From NCBI GenBank assembly GCA_946886425.1, contig CAMPIP010000123.1, positions 1 through 7,019 of the forward strand: DNA of 7,019 bases. The letters run 5' to 3'. Positions within the stretch are counted from its first letter, which is position 1. Each line of letters opens with the position of its first letter. The position numbers and the translations under genes were made by a program. The DNA comes from an uncultured Actinomycetes bacterium. GTDB taxonomy: Bacteria; Actinomycetota; Thermoleophilia; Solirubrobacterales; 70-9. The notes below the pieces were generated by a model. It was not told where the DNA came from and ran no database searches. It was given only the letters and a program-made list of their open reading frames with translations. This document shows, in pieces, positions 1 to 6,765 of the stretch.

Positions 1-1
1 C

Positions 2-340
2 GACGCGAGCGCGGTGGGCGGCGAGCTCGATGTCCTCGCCAACTTCAACCTCGGCAGCACCTCGGTCGTGGCGACCTCCTACCGGCGGCTGCGGCCCGGT
101 TTGACGCTGCGAGCCAGCCCGAGCAGGCTGCGCCGCGGTGAGCCGACCACCGTGCGCTTCACGGTCCTCGACGCGGGCGAAGCCGTGCGCGGCGCGAGGG
201 TGAAGGCTCAGGGACGGTCGGCGACCACCGACGGCAACGGTCGCGTGACGCTGACCCTGAGGTCGGGCAAACCGCTGACGGCGGAAGCGACCCGCGCCGG
301 CTACGCCGCCGCGGCGAAGTCGCTCCCGCTGGGCCGCTGA
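2..340 (+). CDS. C-terminal part of a secreted-type protein with an Ig-like / regulatory-like beta domain (5' end outside window)
   Basis: The reading frame is open from base 2 and ends at TGA 338-340, so I treat this as the 3' end of a longer gene. A GTG at base 14 could be read as a start, but there is no room to see a ribosome binding site and the frame continues upstream of it. The last ~75 residues run from a 'GLTLRASPSRLRRGEPTTV' stretch through 'TDGNGRVTLTL' to the end. This is the pattern of bacterial Ig-like or carboxypeptidase-regulatory-like beta sandwiches: alternating beta strands, a DGNG turn, and the phrase 'Y-A-A-A-A-K-S-L-P-L' closing the last strand. Such domains sit at the C-termini of exported actinobacterial proteins. 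The upstream ~35 residues match nothing I recognise, so the function of the whole protein cannot be given. It ends tail-to-tail with the minus-strand gene that follows, with a 33-bp gap. Confidence 0.72.
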   Translation, partial: DASAVGGELDVLANFNLGSTSVVATSYRRLRPGLTLRASPSRLRRGEPTTVRFTVLDAGEAVRGARVKAQGRSATTDGNGRVTLTLRSGKPLTAEATRAGYAAAAKSLPLGR

Positions 341-373
341 GCCCCGACGGGCGGCGGCGAACGGGGACGGCGT

Positions 374-859
374 TCAGCGCAGGCCGTAGTGGCGGGCGGT
401 GTCGGTGAGGAGGGTCTTCAGGAGGGCTCGGTTGAGCGGGGCGCCGAGGCCGAACGGGGGGCGCGGTTCGCCGGCGATCGTCCAGGTGAAGCGGCAGGCT
501 TCGGCGCCGCGGGGCTCGACCAGGTAGTCCTCGACGAAGCGGCGGAACAGGGGCGCGCTGGCCTGCTCGACCACGAAGGTGTGGCGGCGGCCCTCCTCCC
601 AGCGGAAGAAGCGCTCTTTGAAGAGGTTGAGGCCGCCGAGGGCGACAACGGTGCGGGTCGTGCCGACGCCGAACGGCCGCGGCGAGGTCCAGGTGACGTC
701 CTGGAGGATCCGGCACCAGAGCAGCGGGTGCTCGGCGGTCAGCTCGGCCCAGACGTCGGCGGCGGGACGGGGGACGTCGAAGTGGCCGACCAGGCGCAGC
801 GGCGCCGTGTCGAGGAAGGACTCCTCGACGGGCTCGCAGGTGAACCAGGGGCGCGCCAT
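374..859 (-). CDS. SRPBCC (START / polyketide cyclase-like) family protein
   Basis: The protein has 161 residues, reading from ATG at 857-859 to TGA at 374-376. The fold signature is the SRPBCC order: an opening beta strand 'LRLVGHFDVPRPAADVWAEL' at residues ~21-40, helix, 'VTWTSPRPFGVGTTRTV' at ~55-71, central sheet strands 'RFFRWEEG' and 'HTFVVEQ', then 'CRFTWTIAG' at ~122-130 and a long C-terminal helix from ~140 to the end that would close the hydrophobic cavity. About 150-160 residues is the normal size for this family. Members bind hydrophobic ligands, and some act as cyclases or dehydratases; the ligand cannot be told from sequence. There is no signal peptide, so it is cytoplasmic. The frame stays open well upstream, but the first ATG after the non-coding gap is the sensible start, because homology begins about 20 residues later. 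No strong ribosome binding site is visible. It is divergent from the next gene. Confidence 0.85.
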   Translation of the reverse strand: MARPWFTCEPVEESFLDTAPLRLVGHFDVPRPAADVWAELTAEHPLLWCRILQDVTWTSPRPFGVGTTRTVVALGGLNLFKERFFRWEEGRRHTFVVEQASAPLFRRFVEDYLVEPRGAEACRFTWTIAGEPRPPFGLGAPLNRALLKTLLTDTARHYGLR

Positions 860-900
860 GAGCCGCGAGCCTAGCCGGCCGGCGGGCGCGCCGCCGCGGC

Positions 901-914
901 TGGACGTTTGTCCA
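901..914. promoter_or_regulatory. 14-bp perfect inverted repeat in a divergent intergenic region (candidate operator)
   Basis: TGGAC-GTTT-GTCCA is a perfect 5-bp inverted repeat with a 4-bp spacer. It sits in the 93-bp gap between the minus-strand SRPBCC gene (start 859) and the plus-strand small gene (start 953), about 40 bp from each start. That is where a repressor or activator site for one or both genes could lie. No regulator gene is adjacent, and an inverted repeat this short can occur by chance, so the assignment is tentative. Confidence 0.25.
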
Positions 915-952
915 CTGCGCTTTGCAGGGATTTCGACCGATGAGGGCCGGGA

Positions 953-1255
953 ATGGAACTGAGAAGCGTGGATCAGGGCGCGTCCAGCGAGCGCCCCGCC
1001 GGCCAGCCGGAACAGATCGAACGGCGGGTCGAACGGGCCGTCTTCGAAACCGACCGGCAGATCGTCGTCGGCGACGTGACGCTGCCGCCGGAGGGGTACC
1101 AGAGCCGCTTCTCGGACTCGCTCAACCGACCCGACCTCGAGTTCGTGCCGCTGACCAACGTCGAGATCACCTCGCTGATCGACGGCAAGGTCAGCGAGCG
1201 GCCCTTCGTCGTCCTTTCCAAGCGCCACGTGAGGATCTCCTACCCCCTCGCGTAG
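953..1255 (+). CDS. Small conserved-type hypothetical protein (DUF6812-like)
   Basis: The protein has 100 residues, from ATG 953 to TAG 1253-1255. Residues ~1-23 are hydrophilic and probably disordered ('[14 protein letters not shown]'). Residues ~27-97 form a compact domain, '[30 protein letters not shown]...[11 protein letters not shown]...[17 protein letters not shown]'. I remember this pattern from small proteins of unknown function in Actinobacteria and related phyla, annotated as DUF6812; that name is from memory and not checked. The alternating strands, 'GDVTLP' and a final 'VLSKRHVRI' suggest a small beta barrel, perhaps a ligand- or nucleic-acid-binding module. It has no cysteine, signal peptide or membrane segment. 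GAGGG lies about 7 bases before the ATG. Its end overlaps the end of the minus-strand membrane protein by 16 bp. No function can be stated. Confidence 0.8.
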   Translation: MELRSVDQGASSERPAGQPEQIERRVERAVFETDRQIVVGDVTLPPEGYQSRFSDSLNRPDLEFVPLTNVEITSLIDGKVSERPFVVLSKRHVRISYPLA

Positions 1256-1527
1256 CGCTCCTTGCGGCCGCCGGCGTAGGCGCCGAGGTCGACCAGGAAG
1301 GCGAGGATGACGATGAACCACTCGAAGCCGGTGACTTTGTCGGTGCTGGCCGCCCACATCGCCGCGTAGGCGAGCGTCGTCCAGGGCAGCAGGAAGAAGC
1401 CGAGGAAGGGCACGAACCAGCTGTCGAAGGCGCGACTGAGCAGATCGGTGAAGAGGAAGAGGACGAACAGCGCCAGTCGCGGCGAGATCAGCGCGAAGAG
1501 AGCGACGAGGCAACCCACGGAAGGCAC
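1240..1527 (-). CDS. Small integral membrane protein of unknown function (three predicted helices)
   Basis: Read from GTG at 1525-1527 to TAG at 1240-1242, this gives 95 residues. A second in-frame GTG lies three codons later (1516-1518), and neither has a clear ribosome binding site, so the start is uncertain. Three hydrophobic segments are visible: residues ~5-27 ('[21 protein letters not shown]'), ~38-59 ('[21 protein letters not shown]') and ~69-85 ('[18 protein letters not shown]'). The C-terminal tail is basic ('[10 protein letters not shown]'), which would put that end in the cytoplasm by the positive-inside rule. The codons are strongly G/C at third positions, unlike the random pattern of the opposite strand here, which supports a real gene. 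The '-FLPWTTLAY-' helix resembles small membrane proteins of unknown function in high-GC Gram-positive bacteria. The frame stays open upstream into msrA antisense, but that part is a shadow. It is divergent from msrA. Confidence 0.75.
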   Translation of the reverse strand: MPSVGCLVALFALISPRLALFVLFLFTDLLSRAFDSWFVPFLGFFLLPWTTLAYAAMWAASTDKVTGFEWFIVILAFLVDLGAYAGGRKERYARG

Positions 1528-1596
1528 CGTACCCGTTCGTCCCGTCGCCAAGCCGAATCTCCGGACCCGCTGGACGGCTCCCGTACCTTTGGAGAG

Positions 1597-1602
1597 AGGA
1601 GG
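1597..1602 (+). promoter_or_regulatory. Strong Shine-Dalgarno (AGGAGG) that fixes the msrA start
   Basis: AGGAGG lies 6 bases before the ATG at 1609, inside the purine run GGAGAGAGGAGG (1591-1602). It is the only textbook ribosome binding site in the window. It sets the msrA start even though the reading frame is open for several hundred bases further upstream. Confidence 0.85.
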
Positions 1603-1608
1603 AACGAC

Positions 1609-2286
1609 ATGAACGGACTCGGAAAGCTGATGACGATGCTGAACCCTGAGAAGACCAAGAAGGTGTCGCCGGAGGAGGCGCTGCCCGGGCGCGGCGAGCC
1701 GGCCTTTGCGGTGCCGGAGACGCACGCGGTGCTCGGCACGCCGCTGAAGCCGCCCTTCCCGGAGGGGATCGAGACAGCGTACTTCGCGCTCGGTTGCTTC
1801 TGGGGCGCGGAGCGGCTGTTCTGGGGGATCGACGGCGTCTACACGACCGCGGTCGGCTACCAGAACGGGACCACCCCGAACCCGACCTACGAGGAGGTCT
1901 GCTCGGGCCGGACCGGCCACGCCGAGTCGGTCCTGGTCGCCTTCGACCCCAAGGTCGTCTCCTACGCGGACCTGCTGAAGGTCTTCTTCGAGGAGCACGA
2001 CCCGACCCAGGGCATGCGGCAGGGCAATGACGTCGGGACCCAGTACCGGTCCGGCATCTACTTCGCCAACGACGCACAGAAGGCGACCGCGGAGATGGCC
2101 AAGGAGGCCTACGACGCCGACCTGCGGGCGGCCGGGAAGGACCCGATCACGACCGAGATCGAGCCCGCCGGGCCCTTCTACTACGCCGAGGACTACCACC
2201 AGCAGTACCTGCACAAGGTCCCGAACGGCTACTGCGGTCTGGCCGGGACGGGCGTCTCCTGCCGGATCCCCGCCGCCGCCTCCTAG
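1609..2286 (+). CDS. msrA: Peptide-methionine (S)-S-oxide reductase MsrA
   Basis: The 225-residue enzyme reduces methionine-S-sulfoxide, free or in proteins, back to methionine. It acts in the cytoplasm as part of oxidative damage repair, with thioredoxin as the usual electron donor. The catalytic motif GCFWG is at residues 62-66, with Cys63 the nucleophile. The RTGHAE motif (101-106) carries the conserved acidic residue. '[18 protein letters not shown]' follows at 131-148, and 'YHQQYL' at 196-201. The C-terminal '[13 protein letters not shown]' supplies two recycling cysteines, Cys209 and Cys218, so this is the three-cysteine type. The ~55 residues before the core ('[13 protein letters not shown]...[10 protein letters not shown]') match the N-terminal extension of longer MsrA enzymes such as that of E. 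coli, and the length is normal for that class. No msrB or thioredoxin gene is adjacent. The following membrane-protein gene starts 46 bp downstream on the same strand and might be co-transcribed. Confidence 0.97.
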   Translation: MNGLGKLMTMLNPEKTKKVSPEEALPGRGEPAFAVPETHAVLGTPLKPPFPEGIETAYFALGCFWGAERLFWGIDGVYTTAVGYQNGTTPNPTYEEVCSGRTGHAESVLVAFDPKVVSYADLLKVFFEEHDPTQGMRQGNDVGTQYRSGIYFANDAQKATAEMAKEAYDADLRAAGKDPITTEIEPAGPFYYAEDYHQQYLHKVPNGYCGLAGTGVSCRIPAAAS

Positions 2287-2301
2287 CGGCGCGCCGGTGG
2301 A

Positions 2302-2336
2302 CCGCGGGCGCGGCGAATAGCATCCCGCGCCCGTGG
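2302..2336 (+). promoter_or_regulatory. GC-rich 12-bp hairpin between msrA and the next gene, enclosing the downstream GTG start codon
   Basis: Arm 2302-2313 (CCGCGGGCGCGG) pairs with arm 2325-2336 (CCGCGCCCGTGG). All 12 positions pair, with one G-U at 2304/2334, around an 11-base loop. The right arm contains the GTG start codon (2333-2335) of the membrane protein gene. No T-run follows, so a classical intrinsic terminator is unlikely. It may be an attenuating or translation-limiting structure, or a msrA 3' end stabiliser. The pairing is seen in the sequence; any role is inference. Confidence 0.45.
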
Positions 2337-4500
2337 CGCCCTCCTTCGGCTCTTACATAGTCGGCTGCCTGTCCCTGATCGGCTGCGTCGCCGCCCTCGG
2401 CCTCGGCGGCTACTGGCTGCGTCGCTGGCTGGTGCCCGAGTTCTCCGGCGCGCTGGCGCGGCTCGCCGACATCACGATCGCCTCGGCGCTGATGATCGTC
2501 TCGCTGCAGATCCTCGGCACGCTCAGCATCCTCACCCTCGGCTGGACCGTCCTCTTCACGGTCGCGCTGTCGCTCGGCGCGGCGTACCTGGGTTGGCGCC
2601 TGGCGCCAGCCGGCAACGGGGAAGTGGCCGCGCCGCAGGTGCAGAAAATCGCCTTCTGGATCGCCTTCGCGGTCGCCTCCTTCACGGTCGCCGAGTGGAC
2701 CTTCCCGTCTCAGCTCAGCCTCGACCAGGGGATGTTCGGCGGCGACACGACCTGGTACCACATGCCGTTCTCGGCGTCGATCGCCCAGGAAGGGTCGACG
2801 ATCCCGCTCGTCTACACCGACCCGCTGCGGCTCGCCGCCTGGTTCTACCCGCAGAGCCACGAGCTGGTCAGCGCCGCCGGAATCGTCCTCTTCAAGAGCG
2901 ACTGGCTGGCGCCGCTGCTGAACCTCTTCTTCCTGGCGATCGCGCTGCTGGCCGCCTGGTGCGTCGGCCGCCCCTACAAAGTCGGCCCGGCGACGATGGT
3001 CGCGGCGGCGATCGTGCTGGACGCCGGGGTGATGATCGAGACCCAGCCGGGGGAGGGGCGCAACGACATCATGGGGCTGGCCTTCCTGCTCGCCTTCGTC
3101 GCCTTCCTGATCAACGGGCACCAGCGGCGGGCGCCGGCGGAGGGGGCGGTGAAGGACGCGCCCGACCGCGACGCGCCGCTGCTCGACAAGGGGCCGCTGA
3201 TCATGGCCGGGATCGCCGCCGGCCTGGCCGCCTCGGTCAAGTTCACCTTCCTCGTCCCGGTGGTCGCGATAACGGTCGGGATGATCGTCTTCAGCGGCAG
3301 GGGACGGCGCTGGACGACGACCTGGGCGATGGCGGTGCCGATGCTGGTGGTCGGCAGCTACTGGTACGTGCGGGCGGCGATCAAGACCGGCGGCAACCCG
3401 ATCCCGATTACCAAGTTCGGCCCGCTCAACCTGCCGACGCCGGACCAGATGCCGCTCGACCCACGGCCGCGCTTCTCGGTGGCGCACTACATAACCGAGC
3501 CGACCATCTACCGGCAGTGGTTCTTCCCGCAGCTCGACAACGCCTTCGGGCCGTTGTGGCCGCTGATCCTGATCGTCGCCGGGGCGACCGCCGCCTACCT
3601 CGTCTGGAAGTCCCGCAACCGGATCGTCCAGGTGATCGCCGCCGCGGCGCTGGCGACCGCGTTCGTCTACGTCTTCACGCCGCTCACCGCCGCCGGCCAG
3701 GACGGCACCCCGACCGGGTTCTTCACCAACACGCGTTACCTGGTGCCGGGGCTGATCCTGGCCTTGGTGCTGGTGCCGATCGCGCGGCCGCTGCGGGCGC
3801 CCGAGAAGCGGGCCTGGCAGACGCTGGTCTTCTTGACCGCGGTCTACGCGATCACGGTGCTGACGACGCCGCGCTGGTATCCCGGCTTCATCGTTGGCAC
3901 GGTGGTGCTGACGCTGGCGCTGGTCTGGGCGCCGACGGCGCTGGGGATGGCGCGCAGCCGCCGCGTCGCGAGCCGGCTGACGATCGCCGTGGCGGGCGCC
4001 GCGGTGCTGCTGCTGGTGGTCGTGCTTGGGCGCGCGCAGGAGGTCCAGTACGCCAACAACCACTACACGAAATCGACCCTCTTCCTCGGCGAAGGCGGGC
4101 CGCAGAAAGCGTACGACTTCGCCCGTCTGCAGCGGAACAAGCGGATCGGCATTGTCGGCTCCAGCGAGATCATCTTCGGCCAGTACGGCTTCTACGGCGG
4201 CCACCTCGACAACCACGTCGAATACATCGGCGTGCCGGGCCCGCACGGCACCTACCGCCTGGCGACCACCTGCGAGAAGTTCATGGAGCGGATCAACGCC
4301 GGCAACTACGACTACGTGATCATGAGCCAGTACACGCAGGACTCACCGGACGCGCCGTACTGGTATCCGGTCTACGCCTGGGTGAAAAACGACCCGGCGA
4401 TGAAGCTGGTCGTGGCGGAGCCCGACATCGTTCCCCAGCCCGACTACGTCTTCAAGGTCGTTGGCGAGCTGGACCCGAAGTACTGCCCCGGCGGGGGCGG

Positions 4501-4504
<4 letters not shown>
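2333..4504 (+). CDS. Large polytopic membrane protein, GT-C-like (possible membrane glycosyltransferase), function unknown
   Basis: The protein has 723 residues from GTG 2333. An in-frame TAG at 2318-2320 means no earlier start is possible, and the next GTG (codon 34) would remove the first helix. I count about 13-15 hydrophobic segments between residues ~7 and ~567, for example 7-29, 64-88, 107-121, 190-210, 246-262, 288-320, 330-348, 405-425, 432-450, 468-485, 495-535 and 548-567. A ~155-residue soluble C-terminal domain (568-723) follows, containing 'RIGIVGSSEIIFGQYGFYGG' and 'NYDYVIMSQY' and ending in a Gly run. A non-membrane loop at ~122-165 carries 'GGDTTWYHMPF' (Asp138), and 'GRNDIMGL' lies at 242-249. 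Together with 'FYPQSHELVSAAG' these recall actinobacterial proteins annotated as GT-C-type or hypothetical membrane proteins. GT-C enzymes use an Asp in an extracytoplasmic loop to transfer sugars from polyprenyl-phosphate donors. Whether this one is active is not shown. No cell-envelope sugar genes are adjacent. The C-terminal domain could be extracytoplasmic. Confidence 0.85.
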
Positions 4505-5304
<800 letters not shown>

Positions 5305-5373
5305 GGGGCGATGGTATGCGACGGTGAGCCCGCCGGTCGCGATCGCCCCGCGAGCGGCGACAATGAGGGCCGA

Positions 5374-5446
5374 GCCCCCGTAGCTCAGTGGACAGAGCAC
5401 CGGACTTCTAATCCGATGGTCGCTGGTTCGAATCCAGCCGGGGGCG
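5374..5446 (+). tRNA. tRNA-Arg, anticodon TCT (reads AGA)
   Basis: A complete 73-base cloverleaf. Acceptor stem 5374-5380 (GCCCCCG) pairs with 5439-5445 (CGGGGGC), with G5446 as discriminator. The D arm is GCTC/GAGC with loop AGTGGACA. The anticodon stem is 5400-5404 / 5412-5416, its outermost pair a C-A mismatch. The anticodon loop is CTTCTAA, with anticodon TCT at 5407-5409. The T arm is GCTGG-TTCGAAT-CCAGC (5422-5438). CCA is not encoded, as is common in actinobacteria. UCU reads the rare Arg codon AGA. It lies 69 bp from the divergent hydrolase gene. Its 3' part is repeated 1471 bp downstream. Confidence 0.97.
5404..5446 (+). repeat. 43-bp direct repeat, left copy: 3' part of tRNA-Arg (attL-like)
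   Basis: These bases, from the last anticodon-stem base and the anticodon loop through the discriminator, recur at 6875-6917 with one mismatch (T5417 against C6888). The copies stop matching exactly at the end of the tRNA (T5447 against C6918). The left copy is part of the intact tRNA gene, as expected when an integrated element restores the tRNA at its left end. Confidence 0.9.
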
Positions 5447-5502
5447 TTGAGAAAGATGCTTCCTCGGAGGTTAGGCAAGTGGCGGAGCGGTAGAGTCTCA
5501 GA

Positions 5503-6765
5503 ATGCTGGGCGCCGGGGGGAGATCTTCCGCTTCGAGGTGGCGAATCTGGGGGCCGTTGCTCCTGTTGGTTGTCGCCTTCGTGATCTTTCCCGCCACGGC
5601 GGCGGCCTACATCTACTTTCCGAACGGCGTCAACATCGGACGGGCGCTCAACGATGGGACCGGCGTGGAACCCAAATTCATCACCAGCAACGCTTTCAAC
5701 TGCGGGGTCGCCGTGGATGGCGAGCACATCTACTGGGGGGCCCTGGGCAAGGGAATCTCTCGCGCGAACCTCGACGGGACCGGCATCGAGGAAGAATTCA
5801 TCCCGCTATCTCCGACCGCTGCCCCTTGTGGCGTCGCGGTCGACTCGGGCCACGTGTATTGGACCGATCGCACCGGCGCCGTGGGGATTGCCGACATCGA
5901 CGGCGACAACGTCAATCCGGCCCTGATCTCGATCGGAGAACCGTGCGGGATCGCCGCCGCCGGCGACCATGTCTACTTCGCCTGGAGTAGCGGTGGCGGG
6001 TTCAGCCTCTCGCGCTTCTCACTGCCATACAGCGGACTGGAGCCGCCACTCACCGCGACGACTGGCAACTGCGGCGTGGCGGTTGACTCCCAGAACGTCT
6101 ACTGGGCCAATGGCGGCCCCTCCTCGACCAACGGTTTCACGGTTCAGTTCGCCAATCGAGACCCATTCGGGGCGCCTGTGACCCTCGTCCAAACCGAAGG
6201 CGGGACGAAAAAGCCCTGGTCGGTCGCGGTACATGGCGAGTACGCCTATTACTCCTCTTACGGTGGTCCGATTGGCCGGGTGCGCGTGGACGGCAGCGCC
6301 GCGCCGCAGCCGAACTTCCTACCGCTCGGCGGATCCGTCGAGACCGTCGGCATCGCACTCGACGATCTGCCACTGCCTCCAAGTTCGTCTTCCCCTTCTT
6401 CCCCGACTCCCCCTTCTTCCCCTGCTGGGTCCGGCGCAGGTGGAAGCGCGGCGCCGGCGCTGGTGAAACCGAAGCTCATGCTCGGAACGGTGAAGACCAA
6501 CGTACGTAATGGAACCGCGAAGGTGACCGCGACGGTCTCCGCGCCTGGCGTCGTCACGGTCGCTGGGAAAAAGGTCAGGCCTGCCAAGGCCTCCGCCACG
6601 CGTGCCGGGAACGTGAGTTTGACCATTCGCGCCAAGAAGTCGGCTATATCCGTTCTTCGCAAAGTCGGGCACCTGCGCGTCTCGTTTGCCGTCGCATTCG
6701 CGGCGCCCGGCACCGAACCCGTATCCGCGAGGCGAAGCGTCAAGCTCGTCCTCGCTGGCGACTAG
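5503..6765 (+). CDS. Secreted six-bladed YWTD-like beta-propeller protein with C-terminal beta domain
   Basis: The protein has 420 residues. Arg12/Arg14 followed by a hydrophobic segment at ~16-30 and 'ATAAAY' form a signal peptide or N-terminal anchor, with possible cleavage near 35. Residues ~36-290 carry degenerate repeats of 38-49 residues, each opening 'CGVAVD-x-x-x-(I/V)YW'. The openings are at 67, 109, 148, 190 and 239, and a closing 'VGIALDD' is at 282. The first unit lacks this opening strand, and the last one at 282 would supply it, closing a six-bladed ring. 'LDGTGIEEEFI' and 'YWTD' resemble LDL-receptor class B (YWTD) repeats. A Pro/Ser linker (~289-318) leads to a ~100-residue all-beta domain (320-420: 'GTAKVTATVSAPGVVTVAGKKV', 'LRKVGHLRVSF') like those ending many secreted Solirubrobacterales proteins. 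It is probably extracellular or wall-associated, and a binding role is likelier than catalysis. GGCGGAGCGG lies 12 bases before the ATG. It is the only gene between the tRNA repeats. Confidence 0.88.
   Translation: MLGAGGRSSASRWRIWGPLLLLVVAFVIFPATAAAYIYFPNGVNIGRALNDGTGVEPKFITSNAFNCGVAVDGEHIYWGALGKGISRANLDGTGIEEEFIPLSPTAAPCGVAVDSGHVYWTDRTGAVGIADIDGDNVNPALISIGEPCGIAAAGDHVYFAWSSGGGFSLSRFSLPYSGLEPPLTATTGNCGVAVDSQNVYWANGGPSSTNGFTVQFANRDPFGAPVTLVQTEGGTKKPWSVAVHGEYAYYSSYGGPIGRVRVDGSAAPQPNFLPLGGSVETVGIALDDLPLPPSSSSPSSPTPPSSPAGSGAGGSAAPALVKPKLMLGTVKTNVRNGTAKVTATVSAPGVVTVAGKKVRPAKASATRAGNVSLTIRAKKSAISVLRKVGHLRVSFAVAFAAPGTEPVSARRSVKLVLAGD

Noticed and set aside
342..366. CCCCG...CGGGG pairing between the first two convergent genes as a bidirectional terminator
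   Set aside because: Only 5 bp with a 15-base loop and no T-run on either strand; too weak in GC-rich sequence.
860..2077. Long minus-strand upstream extension of the SRPBCC frame, and a similar minus-strand frame from 1528 to 2214
   Set aside because: The extensions are Arg/Pro-rich, low-complexity and antisense to msrA and the small gene. Only the parts 374-859 and 1240-1527 show protein-like composition.
2147..4246. 699-residue open frame on the minus strand opposite the membrane protein
   Set aside because: It is made of Arg/Asp/Gly/Gln runs ('DQRQRQHH', 'RDHRDEEGE'), the usual shadow of a high-GC gene. The plus strand gives clear membrane helices.
5374..5452. Minus-strand frames across the tRNA encoding 'PPAGFEPATIGLEV' and 'APGWIRTSDHRI'-type peptides (also at 6875-6925)
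   Set aside because: These are antisense translations of the tRNA-Arg and its half copy, a known source of false proteins in databases. The tRNA cloverleaf explains the sequence.
5479..5495. GTGGCGGAGCGGTAGAG, resembling a tRNA D arm (Leu-like), just after the tRNA-Arg
   Set aside because: No matching acceptor stem, anticodon arm or T arm follows, and the sequence runs into the propeller gene start.
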